From: Hyphomicrobiales bacterium
GTDB lineage: Bacteria; Pseudomonadota; Alphaproteobacteria; Rhizobiales; Rhizobiaceae
Assembly: GCA_900474095.1 (NCBI GenBank)
Contig: UCOA01000002.1
Span: forward strand, 1-64,000
Direction: 5' to 3'
DNA: 64,000 nt
Shown here piece after piece: positions 55,620-64,000 of the stretch. Position numbers and translations under genes: made by a program. The notes beneath the pieces were generated by a model that searched no databases, was not told the DNA's origin, and saw nothing but the letters and a program-made list of their open reading frames with translations. The stretch's first letter is position 1; every line of letters starts with the position of its first letter.

Positions 55620-57194
55620 TCAGAAGGCCCGCCAGGCGATATAAAGCAGCGTGACCGCAATGACCCAGAGTGCCAGGCGTCCGGAGCGGCTATGCCGCGC
55701 TTCCGCACGACCGATCGCCTCTGCGGTCTGCTCGTCAAAGCGCAGGCCGTTTTCGGCCATGGCCGTCAGGTCACGGGAGAATTTTTCCGTTTTCGCCGCA
55801 ATCTCCGGTGCTGCCTCCGCCAGCCTGAGGGCCGCATGAAGCCCTTCTCGCACGTCGGAGACGATGCGTTTGGGACCGAGATTGTCGCGGATCCAGGCGC
55901 CGACCACTGGCTCGGAGGCCTTCCACATGTTGAAGCGCGGATTGAGCGTGCGCGCCACGCCTTCGACAACGACCATGGTCTTCTGCAGCATGACCAGTTC
56001 CGGCCGGGTCTGCATGTCGAAGAGCTCGGTGACTTCAAAAAGCAGCGTCAAGAGCTTGGCCATGGAGATGGTTTCGGCCGGTTGGCCGTGGATCGGCTCG
56101 CCAATCGCGCGGATCGCCTGAGCGAAGCTCGCGACGTTGTGATGACCGGGCACATAGCCGGCCTCGAAATGCACGTCGGCAACACGGCGATAGTCGCGGG
56201 TGATGAAACCGTAGAGGATTTCGGCGAGAAACCGGCGTTCCTTCTTGCCGAGCCGGCCAACGATGCCAAAATCGACGGCAACGACCATGCCTTTCTGATC
56301 GACGAAGAGATTGCCTTGGTGCATGTCGGCATGAAAGAAGCCGTCGCGCAGCGTGTGGCGCAGGAAGGACTGGATCAGCGTATCGGCGAGCCCGTTCAGG
56401 TCGTGCCCGGCGCGGCGCAGGCCCTCGACATCCGACATCTTGATGCCGTCGATCCACTCCATCGTCACGACGTCGCGGCCGGTGCGCTCCCAATCGACCT
56501 TCGGCACGCGGAAACCGGGATCGTCGGCCGCGTTCTCGCCGAGTTCCGAGAGAGCGGCAGCCTCAAGCCGCAGATCCATCTCGACCTTTGTGGTCTGCTC
56601 CAGCGTCTTCGTCACCTCGACCGGCCGAAGCCGGCGCATATTTGGCACGAAGCGCTCCTGCAGGTGCGAGACAAGGAACATCGCCTCCAGGTCATGGGCG
56701 AAGCGCTGGCGCACGCCGGGGCGGATCACCTTGACGGCGACCTTTTGCTCGACGCCGTCGCGCAGAACCAAGGCCGGATGAACCTGGGCAATCGAGGCGG
56801 CGGCGATCGGATCGCCGAAGTGCGCGTAAAGCTGCGAGACCGGCCGGCCGAGCGAGCCCTCAACGGCGGCACGCGCCTCCTCCACCGGGAAAGTCGCCAT
56901 ACGGTCCTGCAGGAAGGAAAGGTCTTCGGCGAAATCGGCGCCGACGACGTCCGGGCGGGTGGCCAGGAACTGGCCGATCTTCACATAGGACGGCCCCAAT
57001 CGCTCGATGGCGCGCGCGAGCCTGTCGCTGCGGACCTCATGTTTGGCACGGCGGCGGGCAAACAGACCGGCAAAGGATTGCGCGGCGCTAATCAGCGGCG
57101 GCAGGTTTTCCGACGGCAGGGCGGAGATAACGCCCTCGCGCACCAGCACCCAGCCAATCCGGACCAGGCGTGCATAGGCTCCGGGTGTACTCAT
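55620..57194 (-). CDS. ubiB: Ubiquinone biosynthesis protein UbiB (ABC1/AarF atypical kinase)
   Basis: This 524-residue atypical kinase-like ATPase is needed for ubiquinone assembly. It has KIGQ (residues 72-75), the Ala-rich nucleotide loop AAASIAQVH, the catalytic HADMHQGNLFVD and VDFGIVG, with two hydrophobic segments at the C-terminus. The start at MSTPGAYARL fits the family; the frame runs on upstream into the ubiE end. It lies 59 bases after ubiE in the same direction. Confidence 0.95.
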   Translation of the reverse strand: MSTPGAYARLVRIGWVLVREGVISALPSENLPPLISAAQSFAGLFARRRAKHEVRSDRLARAIERLGPSYVKIGQFLATRPDVVGADFAEDLSFLQDRMATFPVEEARAAVEGSLGRPVSQLYAHFGDPIAAASIAQVHPALVLRDGVEQKVAVKVIRPGVRQRFAHDLEAMFLVSHLQERFVPNMRRLRPVEVTKTLEQTTKVEMDLRLEAAALSELGENAADDPGFRVPKVDWERTGRDVVTMEWIDGIKMSDVEGLRRAGHDLNGLADTLIQSFLRHTLRDGFFHADMHQGNLFVDQKGMVVAVDFGIVGRLGKKERRFLAEILYGFITRDYRRVADVHFEAGYVPGHHNVASFAQAIRAIGEPIHGQPAETISMAKLLTLLFEVTELFDMQTRPELVMLQKTMVVVEGVARTLNPRFNMWKASEPVVGAWIRDNLGPKRIVSDVREGLHAALRLAEAAPEIAAKTEKFSRDLTAMAENGLRFDEQTAEAIGRAEARHSRSGRLALWVIAVTLLYIAWRAF

Positions 57195-57253
57195 GATGCA
57201 TTGTCGCCGCGGACAAGGCGCTCGGGGCGCTTCAACAAAGTCGACATCATGCG

Positions 57254-58030
57254 TCAAATCTTCCAGGCGGAATGCAGCGCGGCGATACCGCCGGTGTAAT
57301 TGGTGAAATTGACCCGGGAGAAGCCGGCCTTGGTGATCATGGCGGCGAAATCGCGCTGGTTTGGAAACTTGCGGATCGATTCCACCAGATACTGGTAGGG
57401 CTCGGCGTCGCCGGTGACCATCCTGCCGAATTTCGGGATCGCGGTGAACGACCAGGTGTCGTAGACCCTGTCGAGCAGCGGCATATCGACCTCGGAGAAC
57501 TCCAGAACCAGAAGCCGGCCGCCGCGCTTCAGGACGCGATAGGCCTCCGACAGGGCGACATCGATGCGCGGAACGTTGCGGATGCCAAAGGCAATCGTAT
57601 AGGCGTCGAAGGAATTGGCCTCGAAGGGCAGTTCCTCGGCATTGGCCTCGACGAAGGTGAGATTGGGCGCCAATCCCTTCTTTTCAGCGCGCTCGGAGCC
57701 GACGGCGAGCATCGAGCCGTTGATGTCGAGCACCGTTGCATGCGCCCGACGGTCGGAGGCCTCGACGATGCGGAAGGCGATATCGCCGGTGCCACCGGCG
57801 ACGTCGAGAACCTTGTAGTCCTCGGAGCGGCGCGGGTTGAGCGCCGATATCATCGCATCCTTCCAGGCCCGGTGCAGGCCCATGGACATGACGTCGTTCA
57901 TGATGTCGTAGCGCTTGGCGACCTTATGGAACACGTCGTTGACGAGAGCCTGCTTCTCGTCCTGGCCAACCTGGCGAAAACCGTAGGAGGTTTCCATTCC
58001 GCCACCGGCAGACGTGCGCTCACCTGTCAT
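57254..58030 (-). CDS. ubiE: Ubiquinone/menaquinone C-methyltransferase UbiE
   Basis: UbiE methylates demethylubiquinol-type intermediates with SAM. This 258-residue protein has [22 protein letters not shown], the SAM loop [14 protein letters not shown] and [23 protein letters not shown] 58030 gives the usual length; one at 58051 would add seven residues. It is co-directional with ubiB and divergent from mutM. Confidence 0.95.
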   Translation of the reverse strand: MTGERTSAGGGMETSYGFRQVGQDEKQALVNDVFHKVAKRYDIMNDVMSMGLHRAWKDAMISALNPRRSEDYKVLDVAGGTGDIAFRIVEASDRRAHATVLDINGSMLAVGSERAEKKGLAPNLTFVEANAEELPFEANSFDAYTIAFGIRNVPRIDVALSEAYRVLKRGGRLLVLEFSEVDMPLLDRVYDTWSFTAIPKFGRMVTGDAEPYQYLVESIRKFPNQRDFAAMITKAGFSRVNFTNYTGGIAALHSAWKI

Positions 58031-58090
58031 TCCGAAATACTCCGTTTCCATCGCCAGGAGCCGACCATAGCGAATTCGCTTGATCCACGC

Positions 58091-58107
58091 TATCTCTCCA
58101 AGAGATA
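58091..58107. promoter_or_regulatory. 17-bp palindrome between ubiE and mutM
   Basis: TATCTCT and AGAGATA flank CCA, a perfect 7-bp inverted repeat. It lies 61-77 bases upstream of ubiE and about 105 upstream of mutM, in the only promoter region of this divergent pair. Confidence 0.4.
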
Positions 58108-58209
58108 CCCGCCTGCGGCATTCCAGCCCTTATGGACTGCTATAGGATATGTGCGCGGCGATTGGAATTGCCAAATAAGTTCATTCAGTTGGGGGTGAAG
58201 GAGATATCG

Positions 58210-59100
58210 ATGCCGGAACTTCCCGAGGTGGAAACCGTAAGGCGCGGCCTGACGCCCGCCATGGAAGGCGCGCTGCTGGTGCGGGCGGAGTTGCGGCGGG
58301 CGGACCTGCGTTTCCCTTTCCCGGCCGATTTTTCCGCGCTCGTTTCCGGCCGGCGGATCCTGTCGCTCGGGCGGCGGGCGAAATATCTCCTGATCGACCT
58401 GGAAGACGGCAACGTCATCATCGCCCATCTCGGCATGTCCGGCTCCTTTCGTGTCGAGGAAGGCGCCGGCCCCGAGACGCCCGGCGATTTTCATCATCCG
58501 CGCGGCAAGGATGAGAAGCACGACCATGTTGTCTTTCATCTTTTGAGCGCCAAGGGGCCGGCCCGAGTGATCTATAACGACCCGCGCCGCTTCGGCTTCA
58601 TGGACATCACCAACCGCGACACGCTCGCGAGCCACGTCTTTTTCCGCGATCTCGGCGAGGAGCCGACCGGCAATGTCCTTGACGCGTCCTATCTCGCCCA
58701 GCGCTTTGCCGGCAAGGCGCAGCCGCTCAAATCGGCGCTGCTCGACCAGAAGAATATTGCCGGTCTCGGCAACATCTATGTCTGCGAGGCGCTGTGGCGC
58801 GCCGGTCTTTCGCCGATGAGGGCGGCCGGCACGCTGGTCGATGCCAAGGGCAAGCCGAAGAAGGCGCTTGTGCTTCTCACCGAGGCGATCCGCTCCGTGA
58901 TCGCCGATGCGATCGCAGCGGGCGGCTCGTCACTGCGCGATCATATCCAGACGGACGGCACGCTCGGTTATTTCCAGCATTCCTTCTCGGTTTATGATCG
59001 CGCGGGCGAGCCTTGCCGGACACCCGGTTGCGGCGGCACCGTCTCGCGTGCCGTCCAGGCGGGACGCTCGACATTCCATTGCCCGAAATGCCAGAAGTAG
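58210..59100 (+). CDS. mutM: Formamidopyrimidine-DNA glycosylase MutM (Fpg)
   Basis: MutM removes 8-oxoguanine and formamidopyrimidines and cleaves the abasic site. This 296-residue protein starts with the catalytic [13 protein letters not shown] (Pro1 after Met removal). It carries the helix-two-turn-helix [15 protein letters not shown] and the C-terminal zinc finger [12 protein letters not shown]...FHCPKC. AAGGAG lies six bases before the ATG. Confidence 0.97.
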   Translation: MPELPEVETVRRGLTPAMEGALLVRAELRRADLRFPFPADFSALVSGRRILSLGRRAKYLLIDLEDGNVIIAHLGMSGSFRVEEGAGPETPGDFHHPRGKDEKHDHVVFHLLSAKGPARVIYNDPRRFGFMDITNRDTLASHVFFRDLGEEPTGNVLDASYLAQRFAGKAQPLKSALLDQKNIAGLGNIYVCEALWRAGLSPMRAAGTLVDAKGKPKKALVLLTEAIRSVIADAIAAGGSSLRDHIQTDGTLGYFQHSFSVYDRAGEPCRTPGCGGTVSRAVQAGRSTFHCPKCQK

Positions 59101-59148
59101 TGGTGCCGCCGGTCTCAGCCCCGAGGGCGCGTTTTCAAAAATAGCGCG

Positions 59149-59176
59149 TTGACTGGTGCGGTATTTAGGGTTATAT
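59149..59176 (+). promoter_or_regulatory. Probable rpsT promoter
   Basis: TTGACT (59149-59154) and TTATAT (59171-59176) are separated by 16 bases, near the rhizobial sigma-70 consensus, about 130 bases before the rpsT start. It implies a leader of about 120 nt. Confidence 0.6.
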
Positions 59177-59304
59177 GCCGCCCTCAGTTTGGAAAGCCGC
59201 TCCAAGGTTTTCCGATATTGCTCCCGAATTGCTTGGATGACAGGTCGCAGTGACCCGGCACGGCGAATTGGGAGTTTTTGTCAGATTTCGAAGAGAGACA
59301 CCAA

Positions 59305-59571
59305 ATGGCTAATACAACTTCGGCGAAAAAAGCGACCCGCAAGATCGCCCGCCGCACGGAAGTCAACAAGTCCCGCCGTTCGCGCGTTCGCGGTTTCATC
59401 CGCAAGGTCGAAGAAGCCATTGCTTCCGGCGACCAGGTTCTTGCTCAGGCAGCCCTGAAGGCAGCCCAGCCGGAACTGATGCGCGCCGCCACGAAGGGTG
59501 TGCTGCATGCCAATACGGCATCGCGCAAGGTGTCGCGTCTCGCAAGCCGCGTCAAGTCGCTTTCGGCTTAA
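59305..59571 (+). CDS. rpsT: 30S ribosomal protein S20
   Basis: S20 is a primary 16S rRNA-binding protein of the small subunit. This 88-residue, Lys/Arg-rich protein begins [17 protein letters not shown] and ends SRVKSLSA, the full family length. It has its own promoter and terminator and lies upstream of dnaA, as throughout the Rhizobiales. Confidence 0.97.
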   Translation: MANTTSAKKATRKIARRTEVNKSRRSRVRGFIRKVEEAIASGDQVLAQAALKAAQPELMRAATKGVLHANTASRKVSRLASRVKSLSA

Positions 59572-59601
59572 GCCGGCTTACTAAAATTTCATCAGCGATT
59601 T

Positions 59602-59627
59602 AGCCCGGTCCTGTGACCGGGCTTTTC
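59602..59627 (+). terminator. rpsT: Intrinsic terminator of rpsT
   Basis: AGCCCGGTC (59602-59610) pairs perfectly with GACCGGGCT (59615-59623) around CTGT, followed by TTT, 30 bases after the rpsT stop. Confidence 0.8.
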
Positions 59628-59870
59628 CGATTCGGACTACCCGCACGCCAATGCCTAATCCTTAAGCAGTCCACTATGTCAGCACAATGACATATTTTAT
59701 CAAGCAAAATCAGCTACTTGTAAGAGGATAATCGAGCGCAGGGCGGTCTGGTCGGCGACCGTTAGGGTGTGCAGCGAGTCAAGATATTTTTTATTTTTTT
59801 TGTTTTTCGCCAGCTAACTTCCGGGTCAAAAATCAAAGCCCTTGATTCAAAAGCGATTCTCTTGAGCAGG

Positions 59871-59898
59871 CTTGCGGCCCATGCAGGACACGCTATGA
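59871..59898 (+). promoter_or_regulatory. dnaA: Possible dnaA promoter
   Basis: CTTGCG (59871-59876) and CTATGA (59893-59898), 16 bases apart, resemble the rhizobial CTTGAC-N17-CTATAT promoter. A GAGTC site at 59899 follows directly. It would give dnaA a leader of roughly 660 nt. Confidence 0.3.
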
Positions 59899-60415
59899 GA
59901 GTCAACGCCCGGCTCTTACCGAACCGTAAAAATCCCGATTGATCTTGTGTCACGATCCTGCCTAAATGCCTCCCACAGAAGGCGCGGGGATACCTGTCGG
60001 CAAGATGAAATGACGGCCTCTCAACGAGGCTGTCCAGTTCACTTGAACCTTCTGTAACGGGGTGGTTCCACAACGTTCCATCAATCAGTACAGGGTGTTT
60101 TCAACCGCGCAACATGTTTGCCCGGAACGCACTTTGCTATTTCTGGTTGTGGGCGCGGGAACAACCGCAAGATACCCGATCATGTTTCAGCGGGCTTTAC
60201 CGTGCTGAACAGAGAGGGTGGCCGCGATGCGGACGAGGACGCATTTGCAGCAACTGGCCTGCCCCGTTGTTACGAGGGTCGGGAAAGGCCGGTCATGGAA
60301 TGGCAGAATGGACGGAACCGGCATCCACGAGGGCCGGGGTCCGTACACGGAATGAACCCATGCAAGCGGGACATGCGTTTTGCCTTTAGGCTGAACGGAT
60401 TTGCACGGAAACCTG

Positions 60416-60449
60416 ACCAAAAGAGGAAGATGAGGATTCCTCTTTTGGT
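60416..60449 (+). promoter_or_regulatory. dnaA: 13-bp inverted repeat in the dnaA leader
   Basis: ACCAAAAGAGGAA (60416-60428) and TTCCTCTTTTGGT (60437-60449) are perfect complements around an eight-base loop, about 117-150 bases before the dnaA start. No T-run follows, so it is not a simple terminator. A GATTC methylation site overlaps the loop and right arm. Confidence 0.6.
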
Positions 60450-60565
60450 ACGGAGAGCGTTTGAATTGGACGGCATGCCTTTGAACAAGGGCCGTTCACG
60501 ACAAACATAGAGGCTGACGCTGGCAGCAATGTCGGCGGCGCGGAATGATATTGGAAGGCGGCAAT

Positions 60566-62122
60566 ATGCTAAGCAATTCGGTGACGGCGGCGATTGTATT
60601 TGAAAACGGGGAGAACGGACGTCCGATCGCGGCAAACCCGTCTGCCAGTGCGGCAGCGGAAAAAGGCGAGATGGGCCATAATGCACTTTTCGAGCGCGTC
60701 AGTGCGCGCTTGAAAGCCCAGGTAGGCGCTGATGTTTTTGCCAGCTGGTTTGGCCGGTTGAAACTGCACTCGGTCTCAAAAAGCGTCGTGCGGCTATCCG
60801 TGCCGACGACTTTTCTGAAATCCTGGATCAACAATCGCTATCTCGACTTGATTACCAACCTCTTCCAGCAGGAAGATACCGAGATCCTGAAGGTGGAAAT
60901 CCTGGTGCGCAGTGCTACACGCGGCGCGCGGCCCGGCCTTCATGAGGACGCCTCGCAGGCAAACCACACCGACACAGTCGCACCGGCAACTGCGCGCCGG
61001 ACGTCGCCGCAACCGCTCGCCCATCATGCGGTCGCCACGGTCAGCGCTCTTCAGAAACAGCAACCGGTCGCGGGACCGCTGTTCGGTTCGCCGCTCGATC
61101 CCCGATATACCTTCGAGAGCTTCGTCGAGGGCTCCTCGAACCGCGTCGCCCTTGCTGCCGCAAAGACAATCGCCGAAGCCGGCGCCGGTGCCGTGCGTTT
61201 CAATCCGCTGTTCATCCATTCGACTGTCGGCCTGGGCAAGACACATCTGCTGCAGGCAATTGCGACCGCGGCAATCCAGAGCCCGCGCGTACCACGCGTC
61301 GTTTATCTGACGGCCGAATATTTCATGTGGCGCTTCGCAACCGCGATCCGCGACAATGACGCGCTGTCGCTCAAGGAAACGCTGCGCAACATCGATCTTC
61401 TGGTGATCGACGACATGCAATTCCTGCAGGGCAAATCGATCCAGCACGAGTTCTGCCATCTTCTCAACATGCTGCTCGACAGCGCCAAGCAGGTCGTCGT
61501 TGCTGCCGACCGGGCGCCGTGGGAACTGGAATCGCTCGATCCGCGTGTTCGCTCGCGGTTGCAGGGCGGCGTTGCCATCGAGATGGACGGTCCTGACTAT
61601 GAGATGCGTCTTGAAATTCTCAAGCGCCGCCTGGAGGTCGCCAGGCAGGACGATGCCTCGCTGGATATTCCGGCCGATATTCTGAGCCACGTCGCCCGCA
61701 ACATCACGGCGAGCGGCCGCGAGCTGGAAGGCGCCTTCAACCAGCTCCTCTTCCGCCGCAGTTTCGAGCCGCAGCTGTCGATCGAACGCGTCGATGAATT
61801 GCTCGGCCATTTGGTCAATGCCGGCGAGCCGCGCCGGGTTCGCATCGAGGACATCCAGCGCGTCGTCGCCAAGCACTACAACGTGTCGAGGCAGGAACTG
61901 GTCTCCAACCGCCGCACACGGGTCATCGTCAAGCCGCGCCAGATCGCCATGTATCTGGCCAAGTCGCTCACCCCCCGCTCCTTCCCGGAAATCGGCCGCC
62001 GCTTTGGCGGGCGCGATCATACGACGGTGCTCCACGCCGTACGCAAGATCGAGGACCTGATTTCCGGCGATACGAAGCTCAGCCACGAGATCGAACTGTT
62101 GAAGCGGCTGATTAACGAGTAG
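60566..62122 (+). CDS. dnaA: Chromosomal replication initiator DnaA
   Basis: DnaA binds the origin and melts it with ATP. This 518-residue protein has domain I ([21 protein letters not shown]), a Pro/Ala/Thr linker, and the AAA+ domain III. Walker A is HSTVGLGKT (S219-T226) and Walker [10 protein letters not shown] (278-286). Domain IV carries the DnaA signature [16 protein letters not shown] (481-496). The ATG at 60566 has GGAAGG seven bases upstream; ATG 60545 is also open. No dnaN follows. Confidence 0.96.
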   Translation: MLSNSVTAAIVFENGENGRPIAANPSASAAAEKGEMGHNALFERVSARLKAQVGADVFASWFGRLKLHSVSKSVVRLSVPTTFLKSWINNRYLDLITNLFQQEDTEILKVEILVRSATRGARPGLHEDASQANHTDTVAPATARRTSPQPLAHHAVATVSALQKQQPVAGPLFGSPLDPRYTFESFVEGSSNRVALAAAKTIAEAGAGAVRFNPLFIHSTVGLGKTHLLQAIATAAIQSPRVPRVVYLTAEYFMWRFATAIRDNDALSLKETLRNIDLLVIDDMQFLQGKSIQHEFCHLLNMLLDSAKQVVVAADRAPWELESLDPRVRSRLQGGVAIEMDGPDYEMRLEILKRRLEVARQDDASLDIPADILSHVARNITASGRELEGAFNQLLFRRSFEPQLSIERVDELLGHLVNAGEPRRVRIEDIQRVVAKHYNVSRQELVSNRRTRVIVKPRQIAMYLAKSLTPRSFPEIGRRFGGRDHTTVLHAVRKIEDLISGDTKLSHEIELLKRLINE

Positions 62123-62156
62123 TCGTAAGCTCAGAAGCCGACGAGATCGCCAGGTT

Positions 62157-62189
62157 CCCTCTTCTCCCCGACTTCGGGGATGAAGAGGG
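62157..62189. terminator. Hairpin between convergent dnaA and pepA
   Basis: CCCTCTTC and TCCCCGA pair with TCGGGGA and GAAGAGGG (15 bp, one bulged base), 35 bases past dnaA and 12 bases before the pepA stop. There is no T-run on either side, so it may be a processing or rho-assisted end. Confidence 0.45.
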
Positions 62190-62200
62190 AGTGCGCCTTA

Positions 62201-63592
62201 CTACTTCTTCCCCTTCGCTATCAGATGATACAGCGCGCGGATCGCCTGCGCCTCGCCGCCGAGCGGCGAGTGCGGGCGCTCGGTCGGTGCCCAGCCGAAG
62301 ATGTCGAAATGGGCCCAGCTCTTGCTGTTGGTGACGAAGCGCTTGAGGAAGAGCGCCGCCGTGATCGATCCGGCCATGCCGCCCGACGGCGCATTGGTGA
62401 GATCGGCGATGCGGGCCGAGATATCCTTCTCGTAACCCTTGTAGAGCGGCATGCGCCAGAGCGGATCGTCGACAGTGAGGCTCGCTTCGGTCAGATCATG
62501 GGCCAGATCCTCGTCGTCGGTGTAGAAGGGCGGAAGATCCGGGCCAAGCGCGACACGGGCGGCGCCGGTGAGTGTCGCCATGTCGATGATGAGATCCGTT
62601 TCCTCTTCGTCCGCATAGGCAAGCGCATCGGCAAGGATCAGCCGGCCTTCGGCATCGGTATTGTCTATCTGCACCGTCAGGCCCTTGCGGCTGCGATAGA
62701 TATCGCCCGGACGGAAAGCATTGGCGGAGATCGAGTTTTCGACGACAGGCACCAGCACCCTGAGATCGACCTTGAGCTTCGCGTCCATGATCATCAGCGC
62801 GAGACCCATGACATTGGCAGCACCACCCATGTCCTTCTTCATCAGGAGCATCGAGGCCGCCGGCTTGATATCGAGGCCGCCGGTATCGAAGCAAACGCCT
62901 TTGCCGACCAGCGTCACCTTCCGGTGCCCCTTCTTGCCCCAACGCATTTCCAGCAGCCGCGGCGCTTCGGCGCTGGCGCGGCCGACGGTGTGGATCAGCG
63001 GAAAATTCTGCTTCAAGAGATCGTCGCCGGAGATGACGGAGACCTTTGCCTTGTAATGTTCGCCGAGCGCCCGGAAGGCCTCCTCCAGCGCGTTCGGCCC
63101 CATGTCGTTGGTCGGCGTGTTGATGAGATCGCGGGCGAGGAAAACACCGGCAAGCTGGCGCTTGATATCGGCGGCATCGGCGTCGGCCGGGATCATCAAG
63201 GACGGCGCTTCGCTCCCGGCAGCCTTGTAGCGGTCGAAGCGGTAGGAACCGAGACCATAGCCGAGCGCCAGGCGGTTGGCGGTCAGCGGCGCAGTCTCGA
63301 TATGCCATTTTCCGGCTGGCAGCGTGCGCGCCAGCTTGCCGGTCAGGAACGGCGCTTCAGACGGATTGGCGCCTAGCCCGAACAGCGCACCGCCGAGCTG
63401 GCCGTCTTGCGAGGGGATCAACAGGACCGCGCCGGAATCGGCTTTGAAGCCCGCCTTGCGCGCCCAGTCGAGCGCGATCGGATCGATGGCGCCGAGATCT
63501 ATATGGGCCGGCGTCACCGCAAAGATCGGCAGGGTTTTGCCCGCACTGGTGTTGAACGGCGATGGACGGTCGATGAATTGGTAGGAGGCCAT
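62201..63592 (-). CDS. Leucyl aminopeptidase family (M17) peptidase
   Basis: This 463-residue two-zinc M17 aminopeptidase has the metal-binding VGKGVCFDTGGLDIKPAASM with the catalytic Lys, KKDMGGAANVMG and NTDAEGRLILADAL (metal ligands and Arg). It releases N-terminal residues from peptides in the cytoplasm. Such proteins in rhizobia are annotated PepA-like; a second classical pepA usually exists elsewhere. AAGGA lies five bases before the ATG. It is convergent with dnaA. Confidence 0.92.
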   Translation of the reverse strand: MASYQFIDRPSPFNTSAGKTLPIFAVTPAHIDLGAIDPIALDWARKAGFKADSGAVLLIPSQDGQLGGALFGLGANPSEAPFLTGKLARTLPAGKWHIETAPLTANRLALGYGLGSYRFDRYKAAGSEAPSLMIPADADAADIKRQLAGVFLARDLINTPTNDMGPNALEEAFRALGEHYKAKVSVISGDDLLKQNFPLIHTVGRASAEAPRLLEMRWGKKGHRKVTLVGKGVCFDTGGLDIKPAASMLLMKKDMGGAANVMGLALMIMDAKLKVDLRVLVPVVENSISANAFRPGDIYRSRKGLTVQIDNTDAEGRLILADALAYADEEETDLIIDMATLTGAARVALGPDLPPFYTDDEDLAHDLTEASLTVDDPLWRMPLYKGYEKDISARIADLTNAPSGGMAGSITAALFLKRFVTNSKSWAHFDIFGWAPTERPHSPLGGEAQAIRALYHLIAKGKK

Positions 63593-63735
63593 GGAAATCC
63601 TTAAAGAAGGCACGGTGCAGAATCACCCGATTAACGCTCTATTAGGGTTAACAGATTATTGCTGGAGTGAAGATTGCGCCGAAATGTTGGGGATTGCGTC
63701 CGGTGCTCTAACGAATTGCTTTAGGGGCATTGGTA

Positions 63736-64000
63736 ATGACGTCACGCGGACACTCGTCTCTTTCCCATCACCAGTTTTTGAAAGCGGTCTCCTTGGCGGC
63801 CCTGGTCGCTCTGGCCCTGTCAGGCTGCGCGACGCAGAAGAAGGAGCTGACGACCGGCTCCATTCCAACGGCCGGTTTCTCCAAGCCGGTTCAGTCGATG
63901 AACGCAACCGAACTGGCGGCGGCGGCCGAAAGCATCGGAAAGACTTATGAGCGCAATCCGAAGGATCGCAATGCTGGCCTGAACTATGCCAACATGCTCA
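63736..64000 (+). CDS. TadD-like TPR lipoprotein (partial)
   Basis: The reading frame opens at ATG 63736 and runs off the right edge (88 residues seen). A signal peptide ends in the lipobox ALSGC (Cys at about 31), followed by GSIPTAGFSKPVQSM and the start of a TPR helix (ATELAAAAESIGKTYERNPKDRNAGLNYANML). This matches TadD-type lipoproteins of Flp/Tad pilus assembly. AGGGG lies eight bases before the ATG. Whether other tad genes follow is not visible. Confidence 0.8.
   Translation, partial: MTSRGHSSLSHHQFLKAVSLAALVALALSGCATQKKELTTGSIPTAGFSKPVQSMNATELAAAAESIGKTYERNPKDRNAGLNYANML

Larger units (their letters stand above)
59628..60565. other. Long dnaA leader region without a clear gene
   Basis: About 940 bases separate the rpsT terminator from dnaA. 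The left part is AT-rich with a T-run (59787-59805), a 7-bp palindrome TATGTCA/TGACATA (59675-59694) and five GANTC sites at 59629, 59776, 59844, 59855 and 59899. A sixth GANTC is at 60435. A 130-codon frame (60118-60510) begins with TTG and has no family look. No clear DnaA boxes (TTATCCACA) are seen. Confidence 0.5.

Noticed and set aside
55416-57299. 627-codon plus-strand frame
   Set aside because: Antisense to ubiB, which has all ABC1 motifs.
60118-60510. 130-codon plus-strand frame in the dnaA leader
   Set aside because: TTG start, no good ribosome binding site, no domain look, and it covers the 13-bp inverted repeat.
59572-60565. Chromosomal origin oriC next to dnaA
   Set aside because: The region is long and partly AT-rich, but I see no DnaA-box cluster, and in S. 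meliloti the chromosomal origin is reported near hemE, away from dnaA.

Overview
This window is ordinary chromosomal backbone of an alphaproteobacterium of the Rhizobiaceae (Rhizobium, Agrobacterium, Sinorhizobium and relatives). The basis is the high-GC coding style, the block coaBC / ubiB / ubiE / mutM / rpsT / dnaA, an iolR-iolC-iolD-iolE-iolB cluster with a kinase-DUF2090 fusion, a ugpBAEC operon, a Sinorhizobium-type phospholipid N-methyltransferase (pmtA), and dnaN lying about 48 kb from dnaA. I see no insertion sequence, prophage, CRISPR array, tRNA or rRNA.

Layout. 1-9.5 kb: start of an unknown minus-strand gene, an HPP membrane protein, an RsmB-type rRNA methyltransferase, an RlpA-like protein, an AT-rich gap, an SDR protein overlapping queG, a GST-fold protein, uppP, a 52-residue secreted protein with its own terminator, an NDUFA9-like protein, a DUF1330 protein, and the wreck of a secreted beta-helix protein. 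9.5-14.4 kb: pyrF and an atypical histidine phosphatase, pmtA, dnaN, then rsmI-yraN. 14.4-18.9 kb: ugpBAEC for glycerol-3-phosphate uptake, split by a long palindromic repeat. 19-24.7 kb: an ArsR/AHSA1 pair, a small P-loop kinase, a DUF2277 protein, a long empty leader, gshB and comM. 24.7-31.6 kb: a frameshifted VOC gene, cysK behind a pseudoknot-shaped leader, two LysE exporters, an isochorismatase-like hydrolase, NIPSNAP, a DMT exporter divergent from an Lrp regulator, a GNAT and dut. 31.6-37.7 kb: prfC, a DUF2182/DUF1326 pair rich in Met and Cys, a HAD phosphatase, LysE, AraC and GFA proteins.

37.8-46 kb is a complete-looking inositol module on the minus strand: a Gfo/Idh/MocA dehydrogenase, iolR, then iolC-iolD-iolE-iolB. 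Near-identical operator-like blocks lie upstream of the dehydrogenase, iolR and iolC, so I infer one regulon under IolR. 46-55.5 kb holds a class II amidotransferase, coaBC, a MerR regulator divergent from a His-rich Zn/Cd P-type ATPase with a classical 19-bp-spacer promoter, macAB, a small Gly/His/Tyr secreted protein and a GNAT. 55.6-64 kb holds ubiB and ubiE (ubiquinone), mutM, rpsT, a long dnaA leader with GANTC sites and a 13-bp inverted repeat, dnaA, a leucyl aminopeptidase and the start of a TadD-like lipoprotein.

The least explained signals are in non-coding DNA: the interleaved 9- and 10-bp inverted repeats upstream of cysK (an H-type pseudoknot), the ArsR start codon placed inside a 13-bp palindrome with a promoter that predicts a leaderless mRNA, and the dnaA leader. 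Among proteins, the DUF1326/DUF2182 pair is the best candidate for an undescribed metal-related system.
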